Source: Zygnema cylindricum
Lineage: Eukaryota; Streptophyta; Zygnematophyceae; Zygnematales; Zygnemataceae
Length of the DNA stretch: 64,000 nt
Assembly: GCA_037447655.1 (NCBI GenBank)
Contig: JBBHKE010002273.1
Coordinates: 146,584 to 210,583, forward strand
Direction: 5' to 3'
The notes beneath the pieces are model-generated. The model was not told the origin of the DNA. It ran no database searches and was given only the letters and a program-made list of their open reading frames with translations. Position numbers and translations under genes: made by a program. Of the stretch, positions 1-12,197 are shown one piece after another; position 1 is the first letter of the stretch, and each line of letters opens with the position of its first letter.

Positions 1-57
1 ATTTTAGTTCTAAACATTTTGAATTTTTCATCGTTACGATCGTGAGCAACTGTTCAG

Positions 58-3000
58 TTTTGAAATTTTCCGTAATTCGTTTTGCCCTCGGTGCAGCTCC
101 TCCTCCGTTCTGTTCCTCTTTTGTCTTTTTCTGGGAACACTGGCAGCAGAAGGAGCCAAAATGTCGTTTTCAGATAGTGAGTCCTCCATCCTTCTCCCTC
201 CCTCCCCTTCCCTTCTTTCCGCCAACCTTTATCTTCTCTCTTTATGATCTTGATTAACATAATATGTATTATTAATGTCATTTCTATTTTTTTCTTTCTT
301 TTTTCATTGTGCAAATAATTTTTTCGCACCTTGACATCTATCTCCATAGAGAAAGCTTAATTGGTACTTTTCTTTTGGTCTTTTCATATTGCGAAAGCTG
401 ACGTTTTTTTTAAAATAATATATATACATAGCACCTACATGAGACTAAACTGGCAACCAAAGTGGATATTTTTGGACAAAGAAGCTTAAATTGTCGACAA
501 ATTGTCATGGGATAACCCACTTTTTTTTATGGTCTGATTTTGAGATTTATGGACCTTTGTTGATTTGTTCTTTTTCTACATTTCTGTCGGAATAGAGAAT
601 TGGGATTGACATTTGTCGCAAGCAATTCGACGAGTCATTTTTCCCCTCCTTTTTTTTTTATCTTTTTCGCATGGTCACTGGTTTTTCACATGTTTCCCAT
701 CAATATTTGACCGTGACATTTGTCACAGCCAGTTATGATCTCTCTCGCTCTCTCCCTCTCCCTCTCTCTCTCACACACTCTCTCTTTCTCTCTCTGTCAC
801 TAACACACATCCTCCTCCCCTTTTAGTCCTCCCACTCAATCTCTTACCCCTTCTCGCTCTCTCCTGCTCTCCCTCTCATGTCCTTCATCTCCCCTCTAGC
901 TCACCCCCCTTTCCCCTCTCCTCTCCCTTGTTTCTGCGAGTGCAGGAGTGGCTCTAATCAAGGTGAAGGAGGAATTTGGGTTCCCGGCATCTAAACCCAA
1001 TTTGTTGAAATCTTGGTATCTATCAAATGCGAATTGTTCAAAATGGTTCGGAGTTTCTTGTAATTCCGAAGGACGAGTAGTAAACATGTGAGAATCCGTT
1101 TTCATTTTTTTATTTTATTATTTTTTTTTCGTTCGCTGACCTCTTGGTTTCGTTAAAAACTATGGAAAGTTGGGTGCGAATTAAATTGGAAAATGGTATT
1201 TGAAATTGAAATTGAGATTTTTAAAATTAGGACCTTTTACGGCTCGATAATTGAGACTTGACGAGTTCTATGTTTTTTCAATTGATTTTTCCTTCAATTA
1301 ACTGTGGAACACTATGCATGGGAATTTTCCGAATTGCCAAAAGTCTGGTTGCATTTGTGTAGAAACCTTTTAGGCTAGAAAAACAATTCTATGACTTTCT
1401 TGATTGCTTGATTCGAAATCCAAAGATATTTTCCTGACATTTATCTATTAACAATTTCACCCAATAAAGGCCATCAATCATCCTCGTTTTTTTTTTTCTT
1501 TCTTTTTTATTGTAGAACGTTAATCTTGCAGGATCTTCCGGGAACAATTTCGGAAGCAATTGGAAATATTACTTTTTTGAAAACCTTGTATGTGAAATTC
1601 TTTCTCAGTTTTCTCTTTATTTTGTCAGTATTTTAATCAGCGATGTCAATAGTTTGGGTATTTATGCAATTCGATCAATGTAATTTTACATTTTTACGAC
1701 GCAATTTATAGAGTTGTTTGTGCTTTTTTTCAGGTATGTCAAATTTTAATGAAGATTTTCCCCTTTTCACTACATATAGTTAAAAAAAATATTTTCAGTA
1801 TTTTTTTGGCAATATGGTGGCTTTCATGCGTCGTGCATGTTCAGGCTTCATTGAAAAATATTTTTGAACGTTTTTTCCAATGTTTTCTTTTCAAAATTGT
1901 AAAAGCAAAGAATCCTTGAATTTTATTTTTCTTCTTTTGTTTATTAAATGATAACATTTATTCTTTTTCTTCCCTATTGAAAACATAGGGTTATTCCCCT
2001 CAACCGTCTTCACGGAGTTCTTCCCAACACTATTTCTAACTTAAAATACCTCGAAATCTTGTAAGTTTTGTTTTTTTTCCAAGTTAAATATTTTTTGTTT
2101 TCTTGGTAGATTCAGTTGTTTTAGGAATGTTTGACTGAAGAGTAGTGTGATTTGCAAAAGCAAAATGATAATTTAGAAAATGAAAAAAAAGAACAAAAAA
2201 AAAGTTTTTCATTTGTCTGAAAATTCCCATTAGTGTGATTGGTTTAGCTTATCTGTTGTGGTTATTTTTCGCTTTAAGTTTGGAAACCACTCAGGAAGAC
2301 TACATCGGTAATGTTTTTCAACACAAAAGAAGATAATGGATGGGCCGCGAATCGTTATTAAGACAGTTGGGCCTAATTTTTTCTCAAAAAAAATCCATTT
2401 CACACGTAAAGCTGAAATAAAAACCAATAGAACATTGAAAATATCCTCCGTATGGTTCGTATTTTTACACATCTACTATCGAAACTTATTGTAATTTTCC
2501 AAGTTGTAATTCGATTTTATCTGTGAAATTTCAGAGATGTTTCGGAACAAGAAGGTTCCCTTGGAGGTCCGATTCCAATCGGCATCGGAAAATTGCGCCG
2601 TTTGAAACAACTGTGAGTTGAATGCAATTTTTTAATAGAATCAAGGATTGTGGAATGAGAATAGCAGCAATGTCATTAATCCATTTAGATAACGAAAATG
2701 AATGCCATGTTTGCTTATGAATATTCTTACACATTTTTTTTTCTATGTGTATGTATATGCATATTATTCATAAATGTAATCTTGTCCACAAATTTATGTA
2801 AATTGAATCTAGATTTTGTATTTATTTATTCATTAACTTGAATGGTATTGAAATTTGGAGCACCCATGAATTTCTAACTTATTCTCATTCAAGAAGGATC
2901 AGAAACGATAGGACGGAATAAAATAGTAAACGAATATACGAAAATAAAAAACAAAAAAAATCTGCACACCTTCATTGCTTTCAAAGTATGCACGTGAAAT

Positions 3001-4480
3001 TTAAGCATTTCGTTCACTTGTTCTTTTCTCTGTCTCTCTCTTGTTTTTCAATTGATCCGTCTATTTAATTTCTTTCTATTTAAAACACGAGGCTTTTATG
3101 AGTATTATGACTTAACATAAGTTTTATTATTATTTCCAGGTCTTTGGCATACAATAAATTCAATGGAACCATTCCAAATTCCATCGGAGAACTCACAAAA
3201 CTCACATCTTTGTAAGACTTTTTTTGTCTTTCATTTTTCTGGCTAAATTCATTTTCTTTGCGCTTTAAATGTTGTGATTTGTTGTCGTCAGGTTCTTACT
3301 CTGTTGTTTGATAAACATAAAAAAATAAAATTGTTTCGTTTTTCAATACGATGCAAAAAATGTATTTCTTATGTTCAATAACATCTTATGACAATGTTTG
3401 TATTTGTAAACATAATGCAAATATGAGTTTTTAAGGAAAAACCTTCATGCTATATTTGCAGGAGGTTGCAGTACAACAGCTTTGAGGATCGGATTCCGAC
3501 CTCAATCAAAAACCTGAAATCTTTACAGCAATTGTGAGTTTTAAATTCATGCTCAAAACTGTCGTCGTATGATCTTATGTTTTTTACTTTTTTTTTTTTA
3601 AGATCAGAATGATGTACAACCTCTGAAAAACCTAAAACGACTCTTCGAAAGCCCTTATAAACCCTAAAGTCCCGAATAACCTTGTCAGTCATACCACACT
3701 AGTGTTAGATGGCAAAGTCGTTTCTTAGAAAACGAACCTGGCAAGAATCATACGAAAATTGTCCCCGGAAGGTCATTTTTTTTTTAGTCATTTTGTCCTA
3801 AGCGTTATTTCATCTGTCCACATTTAATTGATGTGATAATTGGAAACAAAAGATACAATGACATATGTATATAATCCGTAAGAATTGACCCAACATTCCG
3901 AATCAACTGATTGCATTAGTTATACACTGATTATTGTGACAGGTGGAGCTAAACGCTAGAATGACTTGCATGCCGTCTCCATAAGAATTGCCCTAAAATT
4001 TCAGAGTGTTAAGCTTGGCAACATAACTAACACAAATATTAGCGTGAATGGCGGATTTTCGTCCTTAAAAGCTTGAATGTCATGCGCATCTCCATATTTA
4101 TTATTGAGACAAGTGTGTGAGTTACTTTCCCCCCTAACGATTTATTTTATATTGAATTTGTCAATGAAACCCACACTAATTTTATTAACAATCTAAAGTT
4201 GCTCAATTTTTCCAATATGTTTTCCAGGTTTATATTTAATAACTATTTCACGGGATCCTTGGTCATCGATGCGGATTTCTCGTCCACTTTGGGAGTAGTC
4301 ATCATGGACAACTACTTTTCGGGCCCGATCAAAGTCACCCGTAAAGGAAAACCGTTCTGCACCAACCTTGCAAAAAACTGTATATTTTCTCAAAATACAA
4401 CGAAAGTGTGCGGAACCGTTCAGGTCCAACGAACGGTTGAGGAGTGCGACGAATTTTGCTATGAAAAGTTCAATTGTTGA
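58..4480 (+). CDS. Secreted leucine-rich-repeat protein (LRRNT_2 + LRRs, no kinase), 8 exons
   Basis: Exons read by eye: about 58-176 (start codon upstream of the window), 946-1087, 1516-1587, 1989-2060, 2535-2612, 3140-3211, 3462-3533 and 4228-4480 (TGA). All joins use GT..AG. Exon 1 encodes a hydrophobic signal-peptide-like stretch (LFLFCLFLGTLAAEGA). Exon 2 is an LRRNT_2 cap (ALIKVKEEFGFP, then SWYLSNANCSKWFGVSC). Exons 3-7 each encode one LRR, for example NKFNGTIPNSIGELTKLTSL. They are 72 nt long (one is 78) and are always split inside the Leu codon (phase 2), as in plant LRR receptor genes. The last exon ends the solenoid with a tail of five Cys and a stop, with no transmembrane helix or kinase. 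This resembles plant extracellular LRR proteins and polygalacturonase-inhibitor-like proteins, whose role is apoplastic binding. The ligand is unknown. The reading frame is intact throughout the visible part. Confidence 0.88.
715..905 (+). repeat. CT-rich low-complexity tract in intron 1 of the LRR gene
   Basis: A long polypyrimidine stretch of CTCTCT and CCCTCTC blocks runs up to the acceptor at 945. It functions at least as an extended polypyrimidine tract and is otherwise simple sequence. Confidence 0.7.
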
Positions 4481-5262
4481 ATCGGGCATCGCGCTTTCTA
4501 GCACTTTTATTAGGTGGCGGTCTTGTTCGATTCCGGTTTAATTTATGTTTCAGTTTCTGGTCTTGTGACGTTTCGGTCTATTTTTCGGTCATTGCTATTT
4601 CGATTATACTTGTATCCCTTTTTGTTTCCGTTGTTGGAGACGTGGGGTAGGCTCTAGCTATTTGCGTGTAGAAATCCTGTTGGTAGAGCAGTGTTTTGTG
4701 TTTTTAAAAGGAGTGGAGACAGATCCAAAAGTTAATATTTTCTGTAAAACAAACTTCCGTGGAATATATTGTCATCTATGGAGTACTCTCGCTTGTGTAT
4801 ATTCTTTATTATTGCTTCCACTTGCTTTTGCATTGTAGTTGTATGTCTATTAACCCATCAAGTTGTATCGGAACCTTGTGTGTTTTGTTGAGTAGTGAAA
4901 GGTGGGTTAGCTTGTTTTCCATACGAGAAAAGATAAAGAAACCCGTTTGGACTCCATTTCTTTTTTTTACTACTCCAACCGATCTGGATCCGCCAGATCA
5001 GGCATTTTTCACCGAATCCGGACCCTTGTGGCAGTGCCTCTATTTTTTGAAATGGACGGCCTTTGAGGCGTCACTCCCACCCCATCCATTTGTTAAAAAA
5101 GAAGAGGGAAAAAATAGAAGAATGCCATCGTTGAAGACCGCCTTCAAAAACAAGTTGACGGAATTTTTTGGTATGTACAAAAAAAGATTGCTGAATCAAA
5201 CCGCAAGGAAAAATCTCACTGTTTTGGAGATCCGAATTCGAATCGAAGCGATAGAAATCTGA
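4481..5262 (+). other. LRR 3' flank and unassigned sequence
   Basis: The first 250-300 bases are probably the 3' UTR of the LRR gene. A 167-codon open frame at 4759-5262 has no recognisable domain. Its Lys-rich last third abuts a copia gag remnant, so it may be retroelement leader or the gag N-terminus. I see no support for a host gene here. Confidence 0.4.
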
Positions 5263-5270
5263 ATGGAGGA

Positions 5271-5960
5271 ATGGACAATGAAAAGTGGAAAAAGGAGCTA
5301 ATCCGAATAGGGAAATTTATCATTGTCAACGATTCAGATCTCTATGAATGGAGTGTAGATGAGGAGCAAGTCCAACAAATAGCCAAAATTGTTCTGGTCA
5401 ACGGGACGAATTTCCAAATGTGGAAGAAGAACATCGAAGCACAATTGGTAATTCCTCGCCTTTAGCCGGCCAAACAATCCACAATCGTACACCAAAGCTT
5501 GTAAATCGAGCGAAATGGAGACCGGCATGGGAAAAAAACCTTCAATCAATAGTTAAAAATCGGACATTTGAGGAGGTAAGCCCACCTGAAAGGAAAAAGG
5601 CCATTGCGTTAAGCGGGTTTTAAGAAAAAAACTGATGCTTCGAGAGAAATTGTAAAAAATAATGCCCGGTTAGAGCGTGAGGGCTTTCAACAAATGGACG
5701 GAGTTGATTACACGGAAACATATGCACCCGTAGTAAATTTCGATTTATTTAAAAAGATCATAGCTATTTCTGCACCTGGTAACAAAAGTATGCATCAAAT
5801 GCACGTGGAAACAACCTCCTTAAGTGAAGACTAGGATGAGGAAGTGTGTATGAAGGTGTACAAAGGCGCAATTTTGGAAGAAGGAAAATATAGGTCCGCG
5901 AAATTGCAAAATTCCGTATACAGACTGAAACAGACTGATATCTTTTATCGAGTCGGACGT
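5271..5960 (+). pseudogene. Copia remnant: gag start fused to a reverse-transcriptase fragment
   Basis: Residues encoded at 5385-5450 (LVNGTNFQMWKKNIEAQLV) match the gag N-terminal motif seen in the better copy at 34162 (FNGTNYAVWKKFISSQLI). Directly downstream, 5505-5960 encodes RVT_2 motifs: WRPAWEKNLQSIVKNRTFEEV, then GFQQMDGVDYTETYAPVV, then a decayed YRLKQ block. The protease, integrase and most of gag are missing between the two parts. Several frameshifts and stops are present, and no LTR or target duplication was found. This is an old internal-deletion derivative of a copia-type element. Confidence 0.7.
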
Positions 5961-6119
5961 GCATCTCTTTAAGAATACGTGCATAGCTTAAAATGGTCAA
6001 CTCTGGGCTAAAAGTTATGGGCCCAAAGGGCGCCTTTGAAAAGTTCAAAAGACCCAAATTTCAGTTATTGAGGCGCAAAATCGAGGCGGCTCTTAAAGCT
6101 AGGAATTGTTCATGTATCC

Positions 6120-6260
6120 TCACACGAGTAGAATCCGATTCTCTCTCTCTAGCTCTCTCTCTATCCCTCTCTTTCTTTCCTTGTCTCTCTCCTCCTCTCT
6201 CTTTATTTCCCATTTTTTGCCTCTTCCTCTCTATCTCTCTGTTATTTTTAGTGTTACTCT
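6120..6260 (+). repeat. CT-rich simple sequence
   Basis: TCTCTCTC and CCCTCTC blocks. The overlapping open frames consist almost only of Ser and Leu and are artefacts of the repeat. Confidence 0.75.
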
Positions 6261-6836
6261 GGGCAATTATTTCGATTCAATACCTAACCTATTTCGGACT
6301 CACACGAAATCGAATACCTTCTTTTACCTACGATATTTTGGGAACACTATTATGGTTGGGCTTGTGTGTCAGTGCCTCTGCATTATTGTAGGCTAGTTAA
6401 ATTAGACTAGTGGCATTTGGTCATATGACTGCCACTTAAATTCTTTTTATATCGTTTTTTTTTAAATAGTTTGTATTTTGCAAGCATAGGATAGTATTCA
6501 CAGAGAAGAGAGAAAGAGACAAGGCTTTATTGATATAGGGAAAAATCTGTCCAGATTTACATCTCGTATTCATTGACACTTTCTAATGGATTTCTAATAG
6601 CCTTTCCTACATTGCTTCGCATGTGAATGCCTATTCCTCTCTCCCTCTCCTATCTTTTGTAATTCTTTGCACATTTGTAACCTAGGCATTTTTAACGCAA
6701 TATAATCGTTTTGACGACTTCTTGGTCTTTGTTATGTGATAGAAAGTGGTTATAACGCAGTGCCAGGCACAATGACGAGTGGTCCACGTCTTTTGGTGAG
6801 CACCGGATGCCCCCCTTTTGGTCGCTTCCATTTTTC
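6261..6836. other. Unassigned AT-rich stretch
   Basis: No coding motif, terminal repeat or RNA gene is recognised. It may be the decayed end of the retroelement remnant that follows. Confidence 0.4.
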
Positions 6837-8600
6837 CCACTTTCCTACATCTCCCTGAATGTGCCTTCGTTGCTTCTTTTCTTTAGTTCCTTGCAAGTCC
6901 CGAGATTCATCCTACTCCATAAAAGGGCGTTAGTATAATTTTTTGCTTCTATAGCCACGCTTCTGCTAGCGTTGCAAATTTTGTCCATGTTGCTTTTGCC
7001 CACGTTGCACATTTTGATTTTGGAATAAAACTCTCTCTTGACATGCCAATTTCTAATGTCCATCTGTTTGCTTGCCATTTTCAAATCGGTGTTGCCTGAA
7101 CACCTCCGTTTACCTTGATGTGGGAAATCTTCCATTACCGCATCGATATTTCCGTCCCTCCTACTTCTATTGCCCTGGTGAGCTCCCTCGTTTTTAGAGT
7201 CTACTGTGTTGCCTTTGATTGTTGTTGTGTTGCCTTTGATTGTTGTTGAGCTGGCTGTGGGCTCTTCTACTCTGATCTCTAGCGTGACAACTGTTTTTGT
7301 CGAGTTATGAGCCGTCCTATATGAGTGGATGTTATAATCTCTCCTTTTGCTCTAGGTGTGGCTATTGATCCTCCATGGTTGCTTTTGCCTCTCAAACTCA
7401 TCCGACTCGTCTATATGCCTTGCTTGATCTGTTGCGACGTGCACATCATGAGTGGGGATCTGTGGGCAAATGCCCATTGCGACGTCAATGTTTTTCAAAA
7501 CTTTGTCGCCTTCTGCTTCTCCTTGGAAATCTACTGCACCTGCACTTGTACACTAGTGAGTCTTAAAGTTTGTGTCTTGTTTATCTGCTCCACGTAGGGA
7601 CGGATTCTTCTTTCACCTGTTATCGACTGCTTCCTACGTCGTGTTTTATGTTTTTGTCTTGAAGCTCTGTGTGCTCTTTGCTGACTCTTTTATTTACTTG
7701 CATTTTTTGTTAGTAATGTCGAATACTTTCAATGTGGCATAAATCTTGATGCTATTTGAACTATCCTCACCATCTCTTGCTATGTCGTTTTTTATATTCT
7801 CTATCTTTTTGCCGTTTGTATGATTTGCGACCCACGTCGCTCACACGTTGCATTGTTGGTTGTGTGAGAGTATGTGGAATTGGAGATCTTTTGGCGGTGT
7901 AGTCGATCGCTTTTTCTCTCTCCTTCGGCCAATAGCCAGCCGTTTGTGGTAAGCCCTAGTTTCCCGTTCTCCCCCAATTAGAGGAGATACCAATGGTTTC
8001 TGCTTGACTAATGAATATATGTTATCGAGGGAGTTTGGAACAAAGTTGACGTTTTTGAGCGTTCACTCTAGCCTTTTCCCTTTTGTTAAGATGTTCATGG
8101 TGATGTTACCTATGCTTTGAGCTAGTAAGCTCCTACCATCTACCATCAACACTCGTTTGGGTTGGATGCTTCAAATAAATGTGAAGTGTTCTCTCGTGAA
8201 TGGTAAGTCTATTGGGGTAGTAAGGATTATAATCAAGTCATGGTCTAGAGGCTTTTTGTTGAAAATTATCGTTGTTTTTATAATCTATATCCCACTTTTT
8301 ATAGTGGTTCCCTCATCTTTTTCCCCTTGTTTGTAGCGTGAGGCCAATCCCCCCATATAGTCCATGAGTGTTTTAACTTCACCATTTTTGCCAATCCTGG
8401 ATCTGCTCGATCATCTTTGAGTTGGCGTTTAATTATGCAATTTGCTAGACCTCTATTGAATCATTTTCATTCTTTGTCTCTACACCCTTTGATCCACGAT
8501 AAGGTCGTGGCTCCTCTTGGGTGACGATTCCCAAAAGGCGTCTCTCCTCGAGCAATCAAGTTACTCGCATTCTCCACACTTCGGCAACTATGGGCCCATA
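6837..8600 (-). pseudogene. Decayed copia-like element, minus strand, with primer-binding site at its 5' end
   Basis: Read on the minus strand, this starts at a PBS-like GGTTATGGGCCCA (8588-8600). At roughly 8160-7870 it encodes a stretch with the layout of a copia protease/pre-integrase linker (MVDGRSLLAQSIGNITMNI, then LKNVNFVPNSLDNIYSLVKQ). The canonical pattern is G.G...IGNI, then L.NV.FVP....NIYSL. A further frame of about 170 codons (7358-6837) is rich in N, K and T and is unrecognised. In-frame stops and shifts are frequent. The orientation is opposite to the element at 5.3-6.0 kb. The copia assignment rests on the PBS and the linker motif, so it is plausible but not certain. Confidence 0.45.
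8588..8600 (-). promoter_or_regulatory. Primer-binding site, half-tRNA(iMet) type
   Basis: On the minus strand this reads GGTTATGGGCCCA, identical to the first 13 bases of the PBS at 41686 and 21351. It is complementary to the anticodon arm of eukaryotic initiator tRNA-Met. Confidence 0.6.
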
Positions 8601-9618
8601 ACCTATGGACTTTGGACAACCATCCAAGCAATTGGAGGAATCCTCTGCAGCCACAAACAGGTTTGACTTAGCACAAGTTAGCACAAGAAATCACCAGATA
8701 GAAACTAAAATAGATCACAAAGGTATATATGGGACACTAAGAGAGGAAAAGACAGGATGCTATCACATCGACATTAGAATAGACAAGACAGTTGAAATTC
8801 AACTTTTAGTAGAAAAGGTAGTGAAGGGGTCATTTAGCGAAAGCTAAAGTGAGCCCCCAAAGATATTGAAATGAAGTTTAGGCACTTGTAATCCCTAATT
8901 TGAATTGAGACTAAAGTTGAGTTTTTAACTACTCTTTAATCTAATATGTACACTAAATGTAATGATGTGAAATATATATGAAGTCTACATTTTTGTACTC
9001 TCACTAAATAATGTATAACAAAGTGTTCTCTTCTAAAAGCCTTCTTTTGTGCATCATAAACCTTATGATTTGATTCTCTAAGCCTTTGTGAGACGCTTGT
9101 CATACATGCCCATTTATACCTTTTGAATGCATCTGTGGTGATGTGGTTAATAGAGTGGTGGATTGTGGTTCAATGGATTAATGGCATTTGTCTTAGTGTC
9201 TTTCATATGCGTGTCCAATAAAGACGCTCGATTTTGTCCTCTATCACATGACTTTCTTGTCGAAATGGTCACGTGTGACGTCCTGTCACAGATCTGTACT
9301 ATAAGCCCGATTTTGATATATACTTGGTTAAATATCGCTTGGCTGAAAAAATCCCCTGCCTGAAAATAACGCCAAAGCTGATATATTGCAGATGGAACTA
9401 CCGTCCCAACTCGACTTGAATTGTACGTATCCGCATAAATTTTTATCACGTGAAGTTGTACTGTTGAACACTCTCACTCGAGTTCATGAGTTACCAATTT
9501 CATTTGATGTTTCAAATACGAAACATCATTTCACTTCGCGAAAGTACTTCGTCGTTCTGTCTTTTTTGTCATGGAAGTAATTCGTACCTAGGTCACTATT
9601 TCAAACATGCGTGACATT
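8601..9618. other. Unassigned, possible remains of an LTR
   Basis: By position this should include the 5' LTR of the minus-strand remnant, but no second copy was found for comparison. Open frames at 8605-8847 and 9147-9449 have no recognised motif. Confidence 0.35.
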
Positions 9619-9626
9619 GCAGTTGT

Positions 9627-10438
9627 TAGTGTTGGGTATCGATAATATCATATCGCAATAATTTTGATATTCAATATATCGAATATAGATCGAGCAAAAT
9701 TCTCGATATATCGTACCGAGACCAACATAAATTATGGCGATATATATCGCGATATATTATATTTTATAAATTTAATAATTTATAAAACATGTTATTTTAG
9801 CGTTAAAGATAAATTATGTGATACGCGATGTACGACGTGATTTTTGTTTTGTGATTTAAAGGTGGACACCGCAAAATGTAACCTACAAAAAAATAGTAAT
9901 ACTGTAATTCATATAGTTACTTGTTTGGGGTATGGTTGCATCAGGAGGCTTCTGTAATAGTACGGACAACAAATTTTATGTATCACAAAGGCCTGTCTTA
10001 CATCACGCATTGTCTGTAAATTAGTTTTTACATGCGTGTTTTAATTTGAGTGGTTCCTTGTAAGTTGACAATCATATCTCTAAAATCATCAAAGATTTGA
10101 AACCGACCATTTTTGTATAGAAATCCGTACTTGCGTATTACGTACGTATACTTCGTAAGTGTACCGCGTTAATGTACGTTAGAGATCTCGTTCCCTGTGT
10201 TGACTTTAAGGAAAAAAAAATCTTATGGTCACCTTGTCTGAAGGCACATGATTTTGGAGACGTGTGAAAAATTTCATTATTTTTTTTTTTAATGCTTTGA
10301 TATATTGATGATACGATACATCGGCAAAATATCTCGATATTCTGATTTTCGATATATCGAAGCAATTTATCAATTATCGGGTACCTAAAATTCAATATAC
10401 ATCGAATATCGGCAAATGGTTCTCGATACCCAACACTA
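9627..10438. mobile_element. hAT-type non-autonomous element (MITE), 812 bp
   Basis: Terminal inverted repeats TAGTGTTGGGTATCGA occur at both ends and are identical over 16 bp. They are flanked by an 8-bp target duplication GCAGTTGT (9619-9626) and GCGGTTGT (10439-10446) with one mismatch. Subterminal regions are full of ATATCGATAT-type palindromes. No transposase is encoded. The 8-bp duplication and TIR type point to the hAT superfamily. Confidence 0.85.
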
Positions 10439-10590
10439 GCGGTTGTACTTCCAGTATACTTATTGGAATTTATTAAGCAACATTTCGATTAGACCATGCC
10501 GTGTCGCGTTGAACTGTGTCAGAGCTGACCGTCACCTGTAGCTGTACCAATCAACCAAATCTGTACTTGCCCTGATGTAATGGTTATCAT

Positions 10591-11909
10591 TGTTGTCCAT
10601 AGCCATTTTCAGCCATGGATTTACCCTCGGAAGCACCACAGACTACCCAAAAACAGCCTACTTTGATTCAACACAGAATTTTACAGAAACAACAAAACAA
10701 GCTGAAACTTCATTAACAGATATTATTTAGGATATAGAATAATCTCACAAAGTTTCAGACAAATATAATAAACAGAGTGATCACATCATCTAGTCAAAGT
10801 TGAAGAAAAATAGTCTGCCAGAACTTTGATAAAACAGACTAACTTCACAATGAAGTTAAACACAGACCAGGCACACAAAATACCTGAAAATCTGTGACAA
10901 TATTAACAATACAAAGAGGAACACACATGCAGAATTTCAGATAATTCTGCCAACAGTTGTGAGAGTAATCCTCAGATAAAATTACCAAAAATCACCATAA
11001 ACAGTTTTGGTCCAAAAAGTTCCTATGTCCTGAAATGACTAAGTCCTACAAATATATACAAGAGCTTACTGCTGAATGTACGGAGGCATAAAATCCGTAC
11101 GCTATCTACCAACTACCTCAATTAATGTAGATATACCGGAATACTTCAAAGTATGTCAAATTAAGTAAACGTACACTAATAATTAATTCACAAAAGGACA
11201 AAACAATGTTGAACCAAATATTTACACCGACAACAAAATTGTATGCTGAGTCATTGCGTGTAACTCAACAAGACTCCACGAATCTCGTCAAATAATCCGG
11301 GCCGTCCAAAAATATATATCGTGCGATTGACGTGATTTCGCTTTCCCACTAATTGAAAAATAGCGGCGGCCCTTTTCCGCCGTCCGTAGCTCTTATCCGA
11401 CACCCTTGATGTCGCGCCACGTGGTCACAAAATCCAAACGAAATCCACGCGAGTCGTCAAATATCCCACGACATGGAGAAGCGAATTCACGTCCACTTGC
11501 CAATATAATAATAGTACAACCAAAATCATTTCCGTACCGCGGATGCGTCCTTTGCATTAAATGCGGATTGTCACAAATAAGGTACACGTCATTTGTCATA
11601 AACGTCGCCTGTCGCATATAAAGTACATTTGTCCAAATTAGATGCTCCGTACCGGCGACGTACATTTCGTATATTTCACGTCGGATCGCGTCACAATCCG
11701 CCGTCCATTTCTTAACGCATTCCGCGCCACTCAATTACTCCATCACGTCCCTTTAATTTTACTCATACATTTACTCCCCCAATCCACAAATCCATTCGAA
11801 CCTCCATTTGTACAACCACATTACTTCCGGTAATAATATTCGCACGAAACGTCGCGTGCGCACAAAATGTGGCGTACGCACGAAACTAACATTTCAAAAA
11901 CAACACTCC
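10591..11909 (-). repeat. LTR of a minus-strand copia-type element
   Basis: On the minus strand the LTR starts with TGTTGTTTTTGAAATG, preceded by a polypurine tract (TTTTGGGGGAG). It resembles the LTRs at 25713-26636 and 23979-24902, including the shared stretch around CAAAACAATGTTGAACCAAATATTTACA. The left boundary (TGTTGTCC) is approximate. It is probably the 3' LTR of the gag-bearing element at 12198-12910. Confidence 0.6.
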
Positions 11910-12197
11910 CCCAAAATTTTAGTTTCGTGCACCCAGAATAAAATATGCAGCGTGTCAAGTGTATTTGTACCATTCATTCAAATGTCACCACTGCTTCCGC
12001 TGACGTCACCACTGCTCCAGCTGCCTCCTGCCATGTCTTCCAAAATCCGTCTTTCCTACACACACCTTTGCTTCCACTACTTCTTTCTAGGTTTTCAAAA
12101 CACAAACTTTCCCTCTCAAACAATTTCAAAATTTAAAGTGCTAAATCCGAAATTCCTCAAAGATAACTAAATGTCAAGGATAATCACCTCCCCAAAA

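Noticed and set aside
4193-4504. 103-codon minus-strand frame
   Set aside because: Complement of the last LRR exon, which is supported by splice phase and LRR sequence.
11393-11734. 113-codon minus-strand frame as a host gene
   Set aside because: Falls inside an LTR, has no recognised motif, and similar LTRs at 24 and 26 kb do not preserve it.
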